NCBI GenBank assembly: GCA_963521545.1
Contig: CAUQVP010000017.1
Span: 1-23,878 of the forward strand
Reading direction: 5' to 3'
Length of the DNA stretch: 23,878 bases
Origin: JABCPE02 sp963521545
GTDB lineage: Bacteria > Bacteroidota > Bacteroidia > Flavobacteriales > Weeksellaceae
The notes beneath the pieces were generated by a model. That model searched no databases, had not been told where the DNA came from, and worked only from the letters and a program-made list of their open reading frames with translations. The position numbers and the translations under genes are program-made. Each line of letters begins with the position of its first letter. The stretch's first letter is position 1. Below are positions 7,699-13,926 of the stretch, one piece after another.

Positions 7699-7908
7699 TT
7701 ATGAATTCTTCTCTTTCAATATCTTTTGAGTTTGCTCTACCATCAATTTGTGAGCTTCTTCTTCTGATAAAGAATTCAAGTGCTTTTTCATATCTTGAAC
7801 CTGCAAGAAGGCTTCCTTTCTGCTTTGCTGCCAGGAAGGACTTGTCCATTTGTGCATTTCCTCTAATATCTCTTTCTGTATAGATTCTGTATTTTCCTCT
7901 ATATTCAT
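7699..7908 (-). CDS. small helical hypothetical protein (69 residues)
   Basis: A 69-residue soluble, helical protein: MNIEENTESIQKEILEEMHK, a central WTSPSWQQSRKEAF segment, and a charged C-terminal helix. It has no signal or membrane span. The SPSWQQSRKEAFLQVQDMKK stretch is suggestive of a short conserved family, but I cannot name one. It is followed closely by the 53-residue ORF at 7522-7683. The spacing and size would suit a small two-component unit such as a toxin-antitoxin pair, but nothing specific in either sequence shows that. Confidence 0.6.
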   Translation of the reverse strand: MNIEENTESIQKEILEEMHKWTSPSWQQSRKEAFLQVQDMKKHLNSLSEEEAHKLMVEQTQKILKEKNS

Positions 7909-7944
7909 TTAATGTAATTTAAATTGGTTTTAAATTTACTGGTT

Positions 7945-8520
7945 TTATTGTTTATTATTACTATTATTAAACAACTCAAACTCTTTTACAATCGGCTCAA
8001 CCTTTTTGTTATTTTCTCTGAATACTTCTTGATATTTGAAATATTCTTTATAATTCTCTATTTTACTCCAACTTTTATAATCCGCTTGATTTCTTTTTTC
8101 ACCAAAAGCAATTTCTTTTATAATGCTGTCAATCGGAATATGGAAATATTTAGCATTTTTCTCAATGTTTGCTATTTTATCTCCACCGAAAAGAAGCCAA
8201 TATTTGAGGGACATATTTACCCATTTTTGAATTTGACCATAACTGAGCTCATTCCATTCTTTCTTAAGTTTCTCACATAGTTCCCTATGTTTTTCATCAA
8301 ATTCTTTTTGATTTTTTATATTCAAAGAAATCAATTCTTTCAATTCTTTGAGTAAAAAATTTTCTGTTTTAAATTTTTTCTCCTTCAAATTATCAGTTCT
8401 CAGCGTTCTTGCAAAATCATTATAAGCCGTTTTAATTCCTGCCTTATCATACCCTTCGCTAATATCAAATTTTAACCTGACAAGAAAATCAAATTTCATT
8501 TTTTCTGAAATCAATCCCAT
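7945..8520 (-). CDS. hypothetical protein, unknown family (191 residues)
   Basis: A 191-residue soluble, mostly helical, lysine-rich protein. The middle segment ELSYGQIQKWVNMSLKYWLL, followed by FHIPIDSIIKEI and then KSWSKIENYKEYFKYQEVFR, looks like a conserved motif set. I recall proteins with a 'GQxQKWxNMxLKY ... H.PID ... W' pattern in diverse bacteria, often annotated only as hypothetical, sometimes in accessory regions. The N-terminal part contains a charged helix (about residues 60-90). It is transcribed divergently from the 204-residue gene at 8603-9217, with both promoters inside an 82-bp gap. It has no signal peptide. Function unknown. Confidence 0.7.
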   Translation of the reverse strand: MGLISEKMKFDFLVRLKFDISEGYDKAGIKTAYNDFARTLRTDNLKEKKFKTENFLLKELKELISLNIKNQKEFDEKHRELCEKLKKEWNELSYGQIQKWVNMSLKYWLLFGGDKIANIEKNAKYFHIPIDSIIKEIAFGEKRNQADYKSWSKIENYKEYFKYQEVFRENNKKVEPIVKEFELFNNSNNKQ

Positions 8521-8547
8521 AATTTTTATTTTTTAGAATAGTCATTA

Positions 8548-8555
8548 CAAAGGTA
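8548..8555 (-). promoter_or_regulatory. -7 box for the gene at 7945-8520
   Basis: The minus strand reads TACCTTTG, a perfect TAnnTTTG match, 27 bases before the start codon at 8520. A divergent box lies only 13 bases away, so the two promoters could interfere or share regulation. Confidence 0.6.
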
Positions 8556-8568
8556 AATAAAAAAACAC

Positions 8569-8576
8569 TATCTTTA
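8569..8576 (+). promoter_or_regulatory. -7 box for the gene at 8603-9217
   Basis: TATCTTTA has one mismatch to TAnnTTTG and lies 26 bases before the start codon at 8603. It forms a divergent promoter pair with the box at 8548-8555. Confidence 0.5.
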
Positions 8577-8602
8577 TCATTCCAATAAAAAACATTCTAC
8601 TT

Positions 8603-9217
8603 ATGGGATATTATATGTTTGCTTACGGAGTAAAAACTCCTGAAATCAAAGCTGTTTTTGGCTCTAAAGATGAAGCCCTTTTACAAAAGGTAAAAGCCAA
8701 TCATACTTTTAAAAACTATGCCGATGGAGACGATGACAATGAGACCATAAAAGCGCTTACTGATATTATTATGGGCAATCAGTATGATCAGGAAGGGTAC
8801 ATTTATGGCTATGCCTTTATCGGTATTTGTGCAACTTTGGGTGTAGAATTACCTTATAATCAGGAAATTAAGTTTTGGTATGAAACTGAACTCATCAGTC
8901 GTATACTTTTAGAAGACTGGAATATAAAGACTGAAATAGATACCGAACTCTTCCCTGCTGACCATTTTCATCCATTTTCTATTCCAGAGATAGACGATTT
9001 CCCTATGATAAGCCTGCTTGATAAGGAACACCTGCAAGCGCTTTCGGATTTATTATCAAAAGTACATAAAACTCCTGAGGAAATAGATGACTTAATCGAT
9101 GGCGAAACTGATGATGAAGAAGACAAAGGCTATAGCTATGAACATATTATGGGACTGAAAGAGAACATCGCTTTTTGCCTTGAAAACGGATTAGATATGG
9201 TGGCTTTTTGCCATTAA
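8603..9217 (+). CDS. acidic hypothetical protein, DUF7691-like
   Basis: A 204-residue, very acidic soluble protein. The opening MGYYMFAYGVKTPEIKAVFG followed by SKDEALLQKV, and the ending ENIAFCLENGLDMVAFCH, resemble a family of hypothetical proteins I remember from actinobacteria and others (DUF7691-type: 'a short strand, then a helix with S.DE.LL ... C...GLD.V.F.H'). The middle contains YGYAFIGICATLG and an Asp/Glu-rich linker (about residues 160-172, DGETDDEEDKG). It has no signal peptide, membrane span or obvious catalytic motif. Such proteins are common in accessory regions and could be immunity or regulatory proteins. The family link is from memory and weak. Transcription ends at the strong hairpin at 9236-9276. 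Confidence 0.72.
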   Translation: MGYYMFAYGVKTPEIKAVFGSKDEALLQKVKANHTFKNYADGDDDNETIKALTDIIMGNQYDQEGYIYGYAFIGICATLGVELPYNQEIKFWYETELISRILLEDWNIKTEIDTELFPADHFHPFSIPEIDDFPMISLLDKEHLQALSDLLSKVHKTPEEIDDLIDGETDDEEDKGYSYEHIMGLKENIAFCLENGLDMVAFCH

Positions 9218-9235
9218 TTTCAAAAATAGAAAAGT

Positions 9236-9276
9236 AAAAAAGCTGTCGCAAAATAAGATTTGCGACAGCTTTTTTT
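9236..9276 (+). terminator. rho-independent terminator
   Basis: A stem of AAAAA plus AGCTGTCGCAAA (9236-9252) pairs perfectly with TTTGCGACAGCT plus TTTTT (9259-9275) around a 6-base loop. The T tract follows. It ends transcription from the gene at 8603-9217; the A-rich 5' side means it can also serve hipBST readthrough from the other strand. Confidence 0.92.
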
Positions 9277-9365
9277 GTTTTTAGTTACTTTTTAGTAAAA
9301 CTAAGAGTCTAAATTTAAATTATTAAATTCTAGCTTTATTTCTCTAAAATAGCTTGAAGGGTATT

Positions 9366-10337
9366 TTATAAATCTCTTTTTAATTTATTCAGTCTTGTTT
9401 GGTAAGATTGGATATAGTTTCTTTTCAGACTTTCACTTAAAAAAGATTTATTGACCAAATCTATTACTTTATCAGAGAATGAGGTCATTTTTTTCATGTG
9501 TTTTTGAGCGAGAGCTTGGCTTATTCCCACTTCTTCGGCAAGAGTAAAAAACTGGGAAGCTATCTTTCCTTTGGATTTTGGATAAATTTTCTCTGATAAG
9601 GTAAAATCGGCATCTTCAATATGAATTCTAGTGTTCATCAAATCATAAGCTGGGGCAAGTTTGAAATCTCCCTGAGGAGTTTCGATGATAGAAAAATTCT
9701 TTAGATGAGCATCTCCATTGGAGAATAGATAGTTAAATAATATCAGCAGGTATAATTTATGCTGTTCCACCTGCCATGCGGGAAGATGCTGTTTTATAGC
9801 TGAAAATAAGTCCTTATAACTTCCTGTGTACTTATACTGTTCCCCATGTGTCTGAGGGGATTTTCCCAAAATGGAAGCAAAATCTTCAACGGCTAATTTC
9901 TCTCCATTTTTATCTAAATCAAAGCGTTTGGTGAGATAAGCAGGCGTTCCATCATCAAAAAATATCAATCCATTTTCCGCCGTTTCTATATTAAAAACCT
10001 GCTTAGCAATCTGCATCGTAAGATGCTCATTAGCAGGGGCATACTCTTTGTTTTTAGGAAGTTCGGAAATGGGTTTTAGGATATACTGCCCCTGTTCCCC
10101 TTCTTCTGCAAGACGCAAAATATCTTTGTCCAAGACAAGAGAATATTTGTCCTGAAAACCAGAAATAGAAATAAACAACCTATTCTGCTGAAAATCAGTC
10201 TTTTGGTTTTCCAAATTATATGTAAGAAAGTGAGAAACTTTCTTTCCGCCAAATAGTTTTTTCAGAGCAGATGGGCTGTAGGAAGAATAGCCCTCTGTCA
10301 AAAGACTTGGACAGACTTTAATTTCTAAAGGACTCAT
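9366..10337 (-). CDS. hipT: HipT serine/threonine kinase toxin
   Basis: A 323-residue HipA-type kinase lacking the N-terminal HipS-like subdomain, as in tripartite HipBST systems. Landmarks are the Gly-rich loop FISISGFQDKYSL with the SIS pair at Ser57 and Ser59, the ATP-site Lys88 in YILKP, Glu104 in NEHL, the catalytic loop NGDAHLKN with Asp209, and the metal-binding APAYDLMN with Asp232. E. coli O127 HipT has its two autophosphorylated serines at the same numbers (57 and 59) and catalytic aspartates near 210 and 233. That enzyme phosphorylates tryptophanyl-tRNA synthetase and stops translation; the target here is inferred to be similar but is untested. All catalytic residues are present, so the kinase looks active. 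The gene follows hipS by 4 bases in a hipB-hipS-hipT operon. Confidence 0.93.
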   Translation of the reverse strand: MSPLEIKVCPSLLTEGYSSYSPSALKKLFGGKKVSHFLTYNLENQKTDFQQNRLFISISGFQDKYSLVLDKDILRLAEEGEQGQYILKPISELPKNKEYAPANEHLTMQIAKQVFNIETAENGLIFFDDGTPAYLTKRFDLDKNGEKLAVEDFASILGKSPQTHGEQYKYTGSYKDLFSAIKQHLPAWQVEQHKLYLLILFNYLFSNGDAHLKNFSIIETPQGDFKLAPAYDLMNTRIHIEDADFTLSEKIYPKSKGKIASQFFTLAEEVGISQALAQKHMKKMTSFSDKVIDLVNKSFLSESLKRNYIQSYQTRLNKLKRDL

Positions 10338-10341
10338 TGAT

Positions 10342-10662
10342 TTATATTTTTATGATTTTAATAGCCCCGATGGTGTCATACTGGGCAGAGTGCAGCAGAA
10401 TGCCGAAAGCGTCCTCTTCGTCAATCTTATATTTTTGGCTGATTTCCTTTTTGGCTTTTCCTTCAGGAAGCAGATGATAGAAAAAAGGAAATAAACTTTC
10501 CGCAGAATAAACGCTTTCTTTTTTAGGAAAACTGAGGCTGATGGGAGGGCAACTTTCATCAGAAAGCCATTCTTTATTGTATTCAAAAACAAAGGAAGCA
10601 TCATCTAGCTGAGTCAGTTCGCCAGCTTCTTTATTCTTATATAAAACCTTAGCTTTTCTCAT
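10342..10662 (-). CDS. hipS: HipS antitoxin (HipA N-terminal subdomain 1 homologue)
   Basis: A 106-residue protein matching the N-terminal subdomain of HipA that is a separate gene in HipBST systems. The order of segments fits: KVLYKNKEAGELTQLDDASF (strands), FEYNKEWL, PPISLSFPKKE, LFPFFYHLLPEGKAKK and the terminal DAFGILLHSAQYDTIGAI. In the E. coli system HipS, not HipB, is the main antitoxin and blocks HipT by binding near its active site. The gene overlaps the end of hipB by 14 bases and precedes hipT by 4, so the three are cotranscribed and probably translationally coupled. A conventional HipA would have this domain fused to the kinase; here a stop codon separates them. Confidence 0.9.
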   Translation of the reverse strand: MRKAKVLYKNKEAGELTQLDDASFVFEYNKEWLSDESCPPISLSFPKKESVYSAESLFPFFYHLLPEGKAKKEISQKYKIDEEDAFGILLHSAQYDTIGAIKIIKI

Positions 10663-10870
10663 TTTTTATCTCTACTTTAATTTCAAATCCCAAAGCCGTG
10701 CATATTTTTTCCATGGTCTGTAAAGTAGGATTTCCTTTTCCTCTCTCAAATTCTCTCAGAGTACGGAGTCCCACTCCACAAATATCCGAAAGCTGTTCCT
10801 GTGTGATTCCCAGCACTTTACGCCGCTCTTTGATTTGTTCTATTAGTTCAAAAAATGCCATATAATTCAT
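10649..10870 (-). CDS. hipB: HipB, XRE-type repressor
   Basis: A 73-residue Cro/C1-type helix-turn-helix protein: IKERRKVLGITQEQLSDICG, GLRTLREFERGKGNPTLQTM and a short beta tail (LGFEIKVEIK). It binds the operon promoter and augments neutralisation of HipT. Two in-frame ATGs exist (10870 and 10861). The -7 box (10876-10883) ends only 5 bases before the first ATG, so translation from 10870 would need a leaderless transcript, while 10861 (MAFFELIEQ) leaves a leader of about 9 bases. I cannot tell which is used. It overlaps hipS at its 3' end. Repeats in the promoter (10873-10930) are candidate HipB sites. Confidence 0.9.
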   Translation of the reverse strand: MNYMAFFELIEQIKERRKVLGITQEQLSDICGVGLRTLREFERGKGNPTLQTMEKICTALGFEIKVEIKNEKS

Positions 10871-10872
10871 TT

Positions 10873-10932
10873 ATGCAAATATAAATAATAATTTTCTAAT
10901 TATCTCACTCAAAAATGCAATATAAAGCATAA
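10873..10932 (-). promoter_or_regulatory. hipBST promoter and candidate HipB operators
   Basis: The minus-strand -7 box TATATTTG (10876-10883) is embedded in one of two near-identical direct repeats ATGCAA(A)TATAAA (10873-10885 and 10915-10926). The second copy continues into GCAT, making ATGC-n8-GCAT (10915-10930), and TTATGC (10871-10876) is mirrored by GCATAA (10927-10932). A repressor bound to these repeats would cover the promoter. That HipB binds them is inferred. Confidence 0.55.
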
Positions 10933-11023
10933 TTTGTTTTTGAAATTATTTTAAAATAAAACAGAAAAGAAACTACTTTTAAACATCATAGACAAAAAAC
11001 TATTGCTCCAAATATCCTTTTTT

Positions 11024-11458
11024 TCATGGTTCTTCATCATCAAAATTCTCCAAATCCTCCAAATCCTCAAAATAAATAATCCCTAAATCAATAGTGTCTT
11101 TTTTATGATAATCTCTTTTATGAAACTTATATTCATAATATTTCTTTGCATTTATTACCTTATGAATTTCTTCCCTGCTTAAATAATAAAGATGTATTTT
11201 AGTCATATTTCTATTATCTCTAACTCCTCCATAGCCTTTCACCACAAAATCAGGCGTAATAAAACCTCCCTCATTATCCGTTTTTATAGTTTTCATAAAA
11301 AAACTGGAAAACTTATCATTATATATTTCTACTCCTTCTATAGGGCTGTTAGTGGTTTTTGAGTAAAGTTTACCCTTAATATGAGGAGCTAAAATATATT
11401 TTTTATTATCACAACTAAAAAGTATTATGATAAGAAACACGAAATTTAATATCTTCAT
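11024..11458 (-). CDS. array lipoprotein 1, carboxypeptidase-regulatory-like domain
   Basis: A 144-residue lipoprotein with signal peptide and lipobox LFSC (Cys16). The mature part is one small beta-sandwich of the CarboxypepD-regulatory-like type: IKGKLYSKTTNSPIEGVEIYN, then the turn TDNEGGF near residue 62, then strands, ending with KKDTIDLGIIYFE. It shares this plan with six other proteins in the array and is closest to the next gene (both have KFSS/KFAS after the second strand and DTIDLG-IY at the end). The C-terminal tail DLEDLENFDDEEP is acidic and encoded by a 9-bp tandem repeat (11048-11065 plus a partial copy). Its expected location is the periplasmic or outer face of the outer membrane. 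Function unknown. Confidence 0.78.
   Translation of the reverse strand: MKILNFVFLIIILFSCDNKKYILAPHIKGKLYSKTTNSPIEGVEIYNDKFSSFFMKTIKTDNEGGFITPDFVVKGYGGVRDNRNMTKIHLYYLSREEIHKVINAKKYYEYKFHKRDYHKKDTIDLGIIYFEDLEDLENFDDEEP
11048..11074 (-). repeat. 9-bp in-frame microrepeat
   Basis: Two exact copies of CTCCAAATC (11048-11056 and 11057-11065) are followed by a degenerate third (CTCAAAATA). They encode the acidic Asp-Leu-Glu/Glu-Asp-Leu tail of the lipoprotein at 11024-11458. Copy-number changes would keep the reading frame. Confidence 0.8.
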
Positions 11459-11501
11459 TTTACTTTTATTTTAAGTCTGAAAAGTTTTTATTTATACTAA
11501 T

Positions 11502-11900
11502 TTATTCCTGTTTTCGTGGGCTGATGTTCCCTGATTTTTCTAAATAAATATTCCCTAAATCAATGGTATCCATTTTTTCACTAGATCCTTTTAGTTTTTT
11601 CACATAAATTATTTTTTTGATGTATCCTTCTTTTTCTATATGAATATTATATGATAGTTGATTCTGTTTTCTCAGATATTTATAAGGCAGCATTTTTCCA
11701 TCTACGAAAAAACAGCCGTTATTATCCGTTTCTAATACAAAAGCATTTGAAGCAAATTTATCTACATAAATTTTTGCCGCTATCACAGACTGGTTCTCTG
11801 CAGAAACTACTCTTCCTTTTATTGCATTATAGATTACATATGTTTTATTTTCACAGGAAGCCATTAAAACAACCATTATAAAAAATCTAATAACCTTCAT
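11502..11900 (-). CDS. array lipoprotein 2, carboxypeptidase-regulatory-like domain
   Basis: A 132-residue lipoprotein with lipobox MASC (Cys16). The mature part shows IKGRVVSAENQSVIAAKIYV, the turn TDNNGCF, and a terminal DTIDLGNIYLEK strand, and is the closest relative of the preceding listed gene at 11024. Its C-terminal tail SGNISPRKQE is encoded by the spacer repeat itself (11502-11525), which is untranslated after the other array genes. The simplest explanation is that an ancestral stop near the end of the sandwich was lost and translation now runs into the repeat. The protein is expected to be envelope-anchored. No known function. Confidence 0.78.
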   Translation of the reverse strand: MKVIRFFIMVVLMASCENKTYVIYNAIKGRVVSAENQSVIAAKIYVDKFASNAFVLETDNNGCFFVDGKMLPYKYLRKQNQLSYNIHIEKEGYIKKIIYVKKLKGSSEKMDTIDLGNIYLEKSGNISPRKQE

Positions 11901-11980
11901 TTTACACTTATTTTGAGCCTGAAAAGTTTTTTATACTAATTCATTCCTGTTTTCTCAGGCTGATTCCATGTTTTATTTTT

Positions 11981-12322
11981 CTATTTTTTTAGAATAATTG
12001 TATCTTTTCTTTTTGATGTGAAAAAATATACTGGAATATCTCTGTAATTAATACCACCTCTTATCGTATCTTTTTTGTATTCATTTTTCTCAAAAAATAT
12101 TGGTTTATCTGATATTGTCTCTGGCTCAAACCTAAAATACCCATTATTATCTGTATAAGTTACTGTTTCATCTTTTGAATAAGTTACCTTTACATCTTTA
12201 ATAGGTTTTTTGTTTTCACTAACAACCCAACCATGTATATATTCTCTCTTTGTCTGTTGATTATTACTATTGTCACAATTTACAAGACTTAAAAGTAATA
12301 TTACTAAACCTAATATCTTCAT
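11981..12322 (-). CDS. array lipoprotein 3, carboxypeptidase-regulatory-like domain
   Basis: A 113-residue lipoprotein with lipobox LVNC (Cys16) and a polar Asn/Gln-rich linker (DNSNNQQTK). The single domain follows the canonical pattern: YIHGWVVSENKKPIKDVKVT, VTYTDNNGYFRFEPE and a terminal KDTIILKK. This is one of the array members that best matches the general 'G-x-V ... P-I-x-x-V-x-V ... T-D-x-x-G-x-F' consensus of CarboxypepD-regulatory-like domains, which elsewhere occur at the N terminus of TonB-dependent receptors. Here the domain stands alone. The upstream spacer is a copy of the array repeat. Confidence 0.8.
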   Translation of the reverse strand: MKILGLVILLLSLVNCDNSNNQQTKREYIHGWVVSENKKPIKDVKVTYSKDETVTYTDNNGYFRFEPETISDKPIFFEKNEYKKDTIRGGINYRDIPVYFFTSKRKDTIILKK

Positions 12323-12379
12323 TTTACACTTGTTTTGAGTCTGAAAAGTTTTTATTTATATTTTTTCTGATTTTCTAAA

Positions 12380-12748
12380 TTATTGGGAAGATTGCCTCTT
12401 AAATATTCTTTCTCTATCCAGCTCAATAGTATCTTTATTTCCTGCAACTAATAGATAATCTATCTTTGCATCAGCACCTCCGCTCCGCCGTAAGTCAATA
12501 GAGTCTTTGACATTGTCCTTTTCCACAATTATGGGCAAAACAACTTCTCTGCTGTTTCTTTTTAATTTAAAATATCCTTTGTCATTTGTAATTGTGTAAT
12601 TATGACTCCCTTTTTCAGAAATCTTCGCATTATTCACTGGTTTTTCATTCAAATAAATATACCCTTCATAATAATCTGAATTTTCTGAAAAACAAGAACT
12701 TCCGCTTATAACAGCCATTAAAAAAAATATTACAACTGTCTTTCTCAT
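12380..12748 (-). CDS. array lipoprotein 4, carboxypeptidase-regulatory-like domain
   Basis: A 122-residue lipoprotein; the signal peptide ends at GSSC (Cys19). The domain reads YYEGYIYLNEKPVNNAKISE, YTITNDKGYFKL, a central DSIDLRRSGGADAKIDYLLV segment and the terminal strand NKDTIELDRE. The 'GG..KI-YL/V' segment is shared with the member at 13117-13473 (GGGYRKIEYLF), so these two form a subgroup distinct from the 11024/11502 pair. A basic tail (RIFKRQSSQ) follows. Only the left end of the spacer repeat is recognisable at its start codon. Confidence 0.77.
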   Translation of the reverse strand: MRKTVVIFFLMAVISGSSCFSENSDYYEGYIYLNEKPVNNAKISEKGSHNYTITNDKGYFKLKRNSREVVLPIIVEKDNVKDSIDLRRSGGADAKIDYLLVAGNKDTIELDRERIFKRQSSQ

Positions 12749-12812
12749 TTTACTTTTATTTTAGTCAACCAAAGTAATCCCAGAACATCTATCTCAAAAG
12801 CTATTATTTTCT

Positions 12813-13010
12813 TTAATGCGATTTTCCTTTGTGAGTTGTTAAAATTCTTTCCTCTAAACCTTTATCAAACGAAAGGAAAAACACAAAAAACATTATCACC
12901 AAAAATATTACTAAAAAAGATATAAATAATATTATTTTTGTTTTCTTAGTTATTCGTTTGTTTAATAAAATTACTAAACTTACTATAATATATATAATAA
13001 AAAAAATCAT
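12813..13010 (-). CDS. small two-span membrane protein within the array
   Basis: A 65-residue protein with two hydrophobic helices (about residues 2-16 and 26-47), separated by a short basic loop (NKRITKKTK), with a basic C-terminal tail ending THKGKSH. It has no beta-sandwich domain, so it is unrelated to its neighbours although in the same orientation and spacing. It could be a true accessory membrane partner or a decayed gene. Coding status is uncertain because hydrophobic AT-rich frames arise by chance. Confidence 0.4.
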   Translation of the reverse strand: MIFFIIYIIVSLVILLNKRITKKTKIILFISFLVIFLVIMFFVFFLSFDKGLEERILTTHKGKSH

Positions 13011-13095
13011 TTTATTTCTATTTTAGTAAACCTAAATTATCTTTATCTAAATTATAAATAGAAATAGTAAAGAACTATTTTATAACACTTCATAT

Positions 13096-13119
13096 TCTGA
13101 TTTTCTGATTTTCTGATTA
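13096..13119 (-). repeat. 8-bp tandem repeat at a gene end
   Basis: About three copies of TCTGATTT/TCTGATTA in tandem sit just at the stop codon of the gene at 13117-13473. Single copies of TTCTGATTTT occur near the 3' ends of other array genes (12364, 13544), so this is an expanded version of a shared 3' element. Confidence 0.6.
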
Positions 13120-13473
13120 TTCTGCTATTTTATTCATTTTAAGGGTATCTTTTTCCTTTCTTAAAAATAAATATTCTATTTTACGATATCCTCCTCCCAT
13201 TGGAGTTAGAAAAACTGTATCAGTTCTGAAATTTTCTTTTGTAAAAATTAAATAATTATTAACACTTTCCTTTTTTCTAAGTTTAAAATACTCATTGTTA
13301 TCAGTATATACAGGATTATCCCTTTCTCCTTCTATAACCTTTACACCAGCCAATGGTCTGTCCCCTTCATACACATAGCCCGAATAATACTTTATATGCG
13401 TAGAATACAGAGCATATAACCAATAAAGTACTATAACCAAAAATAGTATTTTGAATATTTTATTTTTTTTCAT
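13117..13473 (-). CDS. array paralogue with transmembrane anchor, no lipobox
   Basis: A 118-residue array paralogue. The N terminus (KILFLVIVLYWLYALYSTHIKY) is hydrophobic but has no cysteine, so unlike its relatives it cannot be lipidated and is probably held in the inner membrane by one helix with the domain outside. The domain has YYSGYVYEGDRPLAGVKVIE, VYTDNNEYFKLRKK (Glu where others have the turn Gly), a TDTVFLTPMGGGYRKIEYLF region and a terminal KDTLKMNK strand. It shares the GG-x-x-KI motif with the member at 12380-12748. The upstream spacer is a copy of the array repeat with a small deletion. Confidence 0.75.
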   Translation of the reverse strand: MKKNKIFKILFLVIVLYWLYALYSTHIKYYSGYVYEGDRPLAGVKVIEGERDNPVYTDNNEYFKLRKKESVNNYLIFTKENFRTDTVFLTPMGGGYRKIEYLFLRKEKDTLKMNKIAE

Positions 13474-13537
13474 TTTACACTTACCTGAAAAGTTTTTATT
13501 TATATTTATTCCTGTTTTCGTGGGCTGATTATATATT

Positions 13538-13894
13538 CTACTTTTCTGATTTTTTTAAAACCACTGTATCCAAATCCTCTATTTTAACTGGGACTAATCT
13601 ATCACGAAATCCCTCATAATATCGTAAAAAATCTGTTTCATACCCTTTCTTTTTCAAATAGATATTATGTTTTAATATCTTTTTTTTCGCCTTTAATTCA
13701 AAATAGCCATCAGAATTTGTATAAGTCAAAAGACTATCCCCGAAATCATAAACCGCTACACTATCAATAGGCATTTTATCATTATTAATAACCCAGCCTT
13801 TTCTAAACAATATTTCTTCTTTTTTCTCTTCTTTCCTACAATGACTAAAAACAAAAACATTTAGTAGTAATAAAATAAATGATAAATTTCTCAT
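13538..13894 (-). CDS. array lipoprotein 6, carboxypeptidase-regulatory-like domain
   Basis: A 118-residue probable lipoprotein: a hydrophobic signal then FSHC (Cys19; His at -1 is an unusual lipobox residue). The residues after Cys (RKEEKKEE) are a charged cluster resembling the acidic surface-export signals described for Bacteroidota lipoproteins, so this member is a candidate for surface display. The domain reads FRKGWVINNDKMPIDSVAVY, LLTYTNSDGYFELKAKKK and a terminal DTVVLKK. The spacer repeat lies immediately after its stop codon, untranslated, in contrast to the gene at 11502. Confidence 0.76.
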   Translation of the reverse strand: MRNLSFILLLLNVFVFSHCRKEEKKEEILFRKGWVINNDKMPIDSVAVYDFGDSLLTYTNSDGYFELKAKKKILKHNIYLKKKGYETDFLRYYEGFRDRLVPVKIEDLDTVVLKKSEK

Positions 13895-13926
13895 TTTATA
13901 TTAATTTTACTCAGCCAAAAAACCTC

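Larger units (their letters stand above)
11456..13529 (-). repeat. repeated spacer of the lipoprotein array (four copies)
   Basis: Near-identical spacers start at the start codon of four array genes: 11456-11525, 11898-11964, 12320-12376 and 13471-13529. Shared elements in plus-strand order are CATTTTAC, ACTT, TTTTGAG/AAG, CTGAAAAGTTTTTATTTATA, ATT(C/T)ATTCCTGTTTTC, and GGGCTGAT or AGGCTGAT. The third copy lacks the right half, and the fourth has lost about 7 internal bases. Weaker versions of the left end follow the start codons at 12748 and 13894. This indicates repeated duplication of gene plus spacer units. The coordinates span the four copies. Confidence 0.85.

Noticed and set aside
7616..7849. 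A 77-codon minus-strand frame overlapping both small genes at 7522-7908
   Set aside because: It starts inside the 69-residue gene in another frame, has an Arg/Ser-rich start, and the alternative pair of ORFs has better starts, spacing and composition.
9366..10662. hipS and hipT as one hipA gene broken by a frameshift
   Set aside because: Order, sizes, the 4-base gap, the separate hipB overlap and the SIS motif at residues 57-59 match the natural three-gene HipBST system.
11456..13529. Possible CRISPR array in the repeated spacers of the lipoprotein cluster
   Set aside because: The repeats are separated by full coding genes of unequal length, are imperfect, and no cas gene is present.
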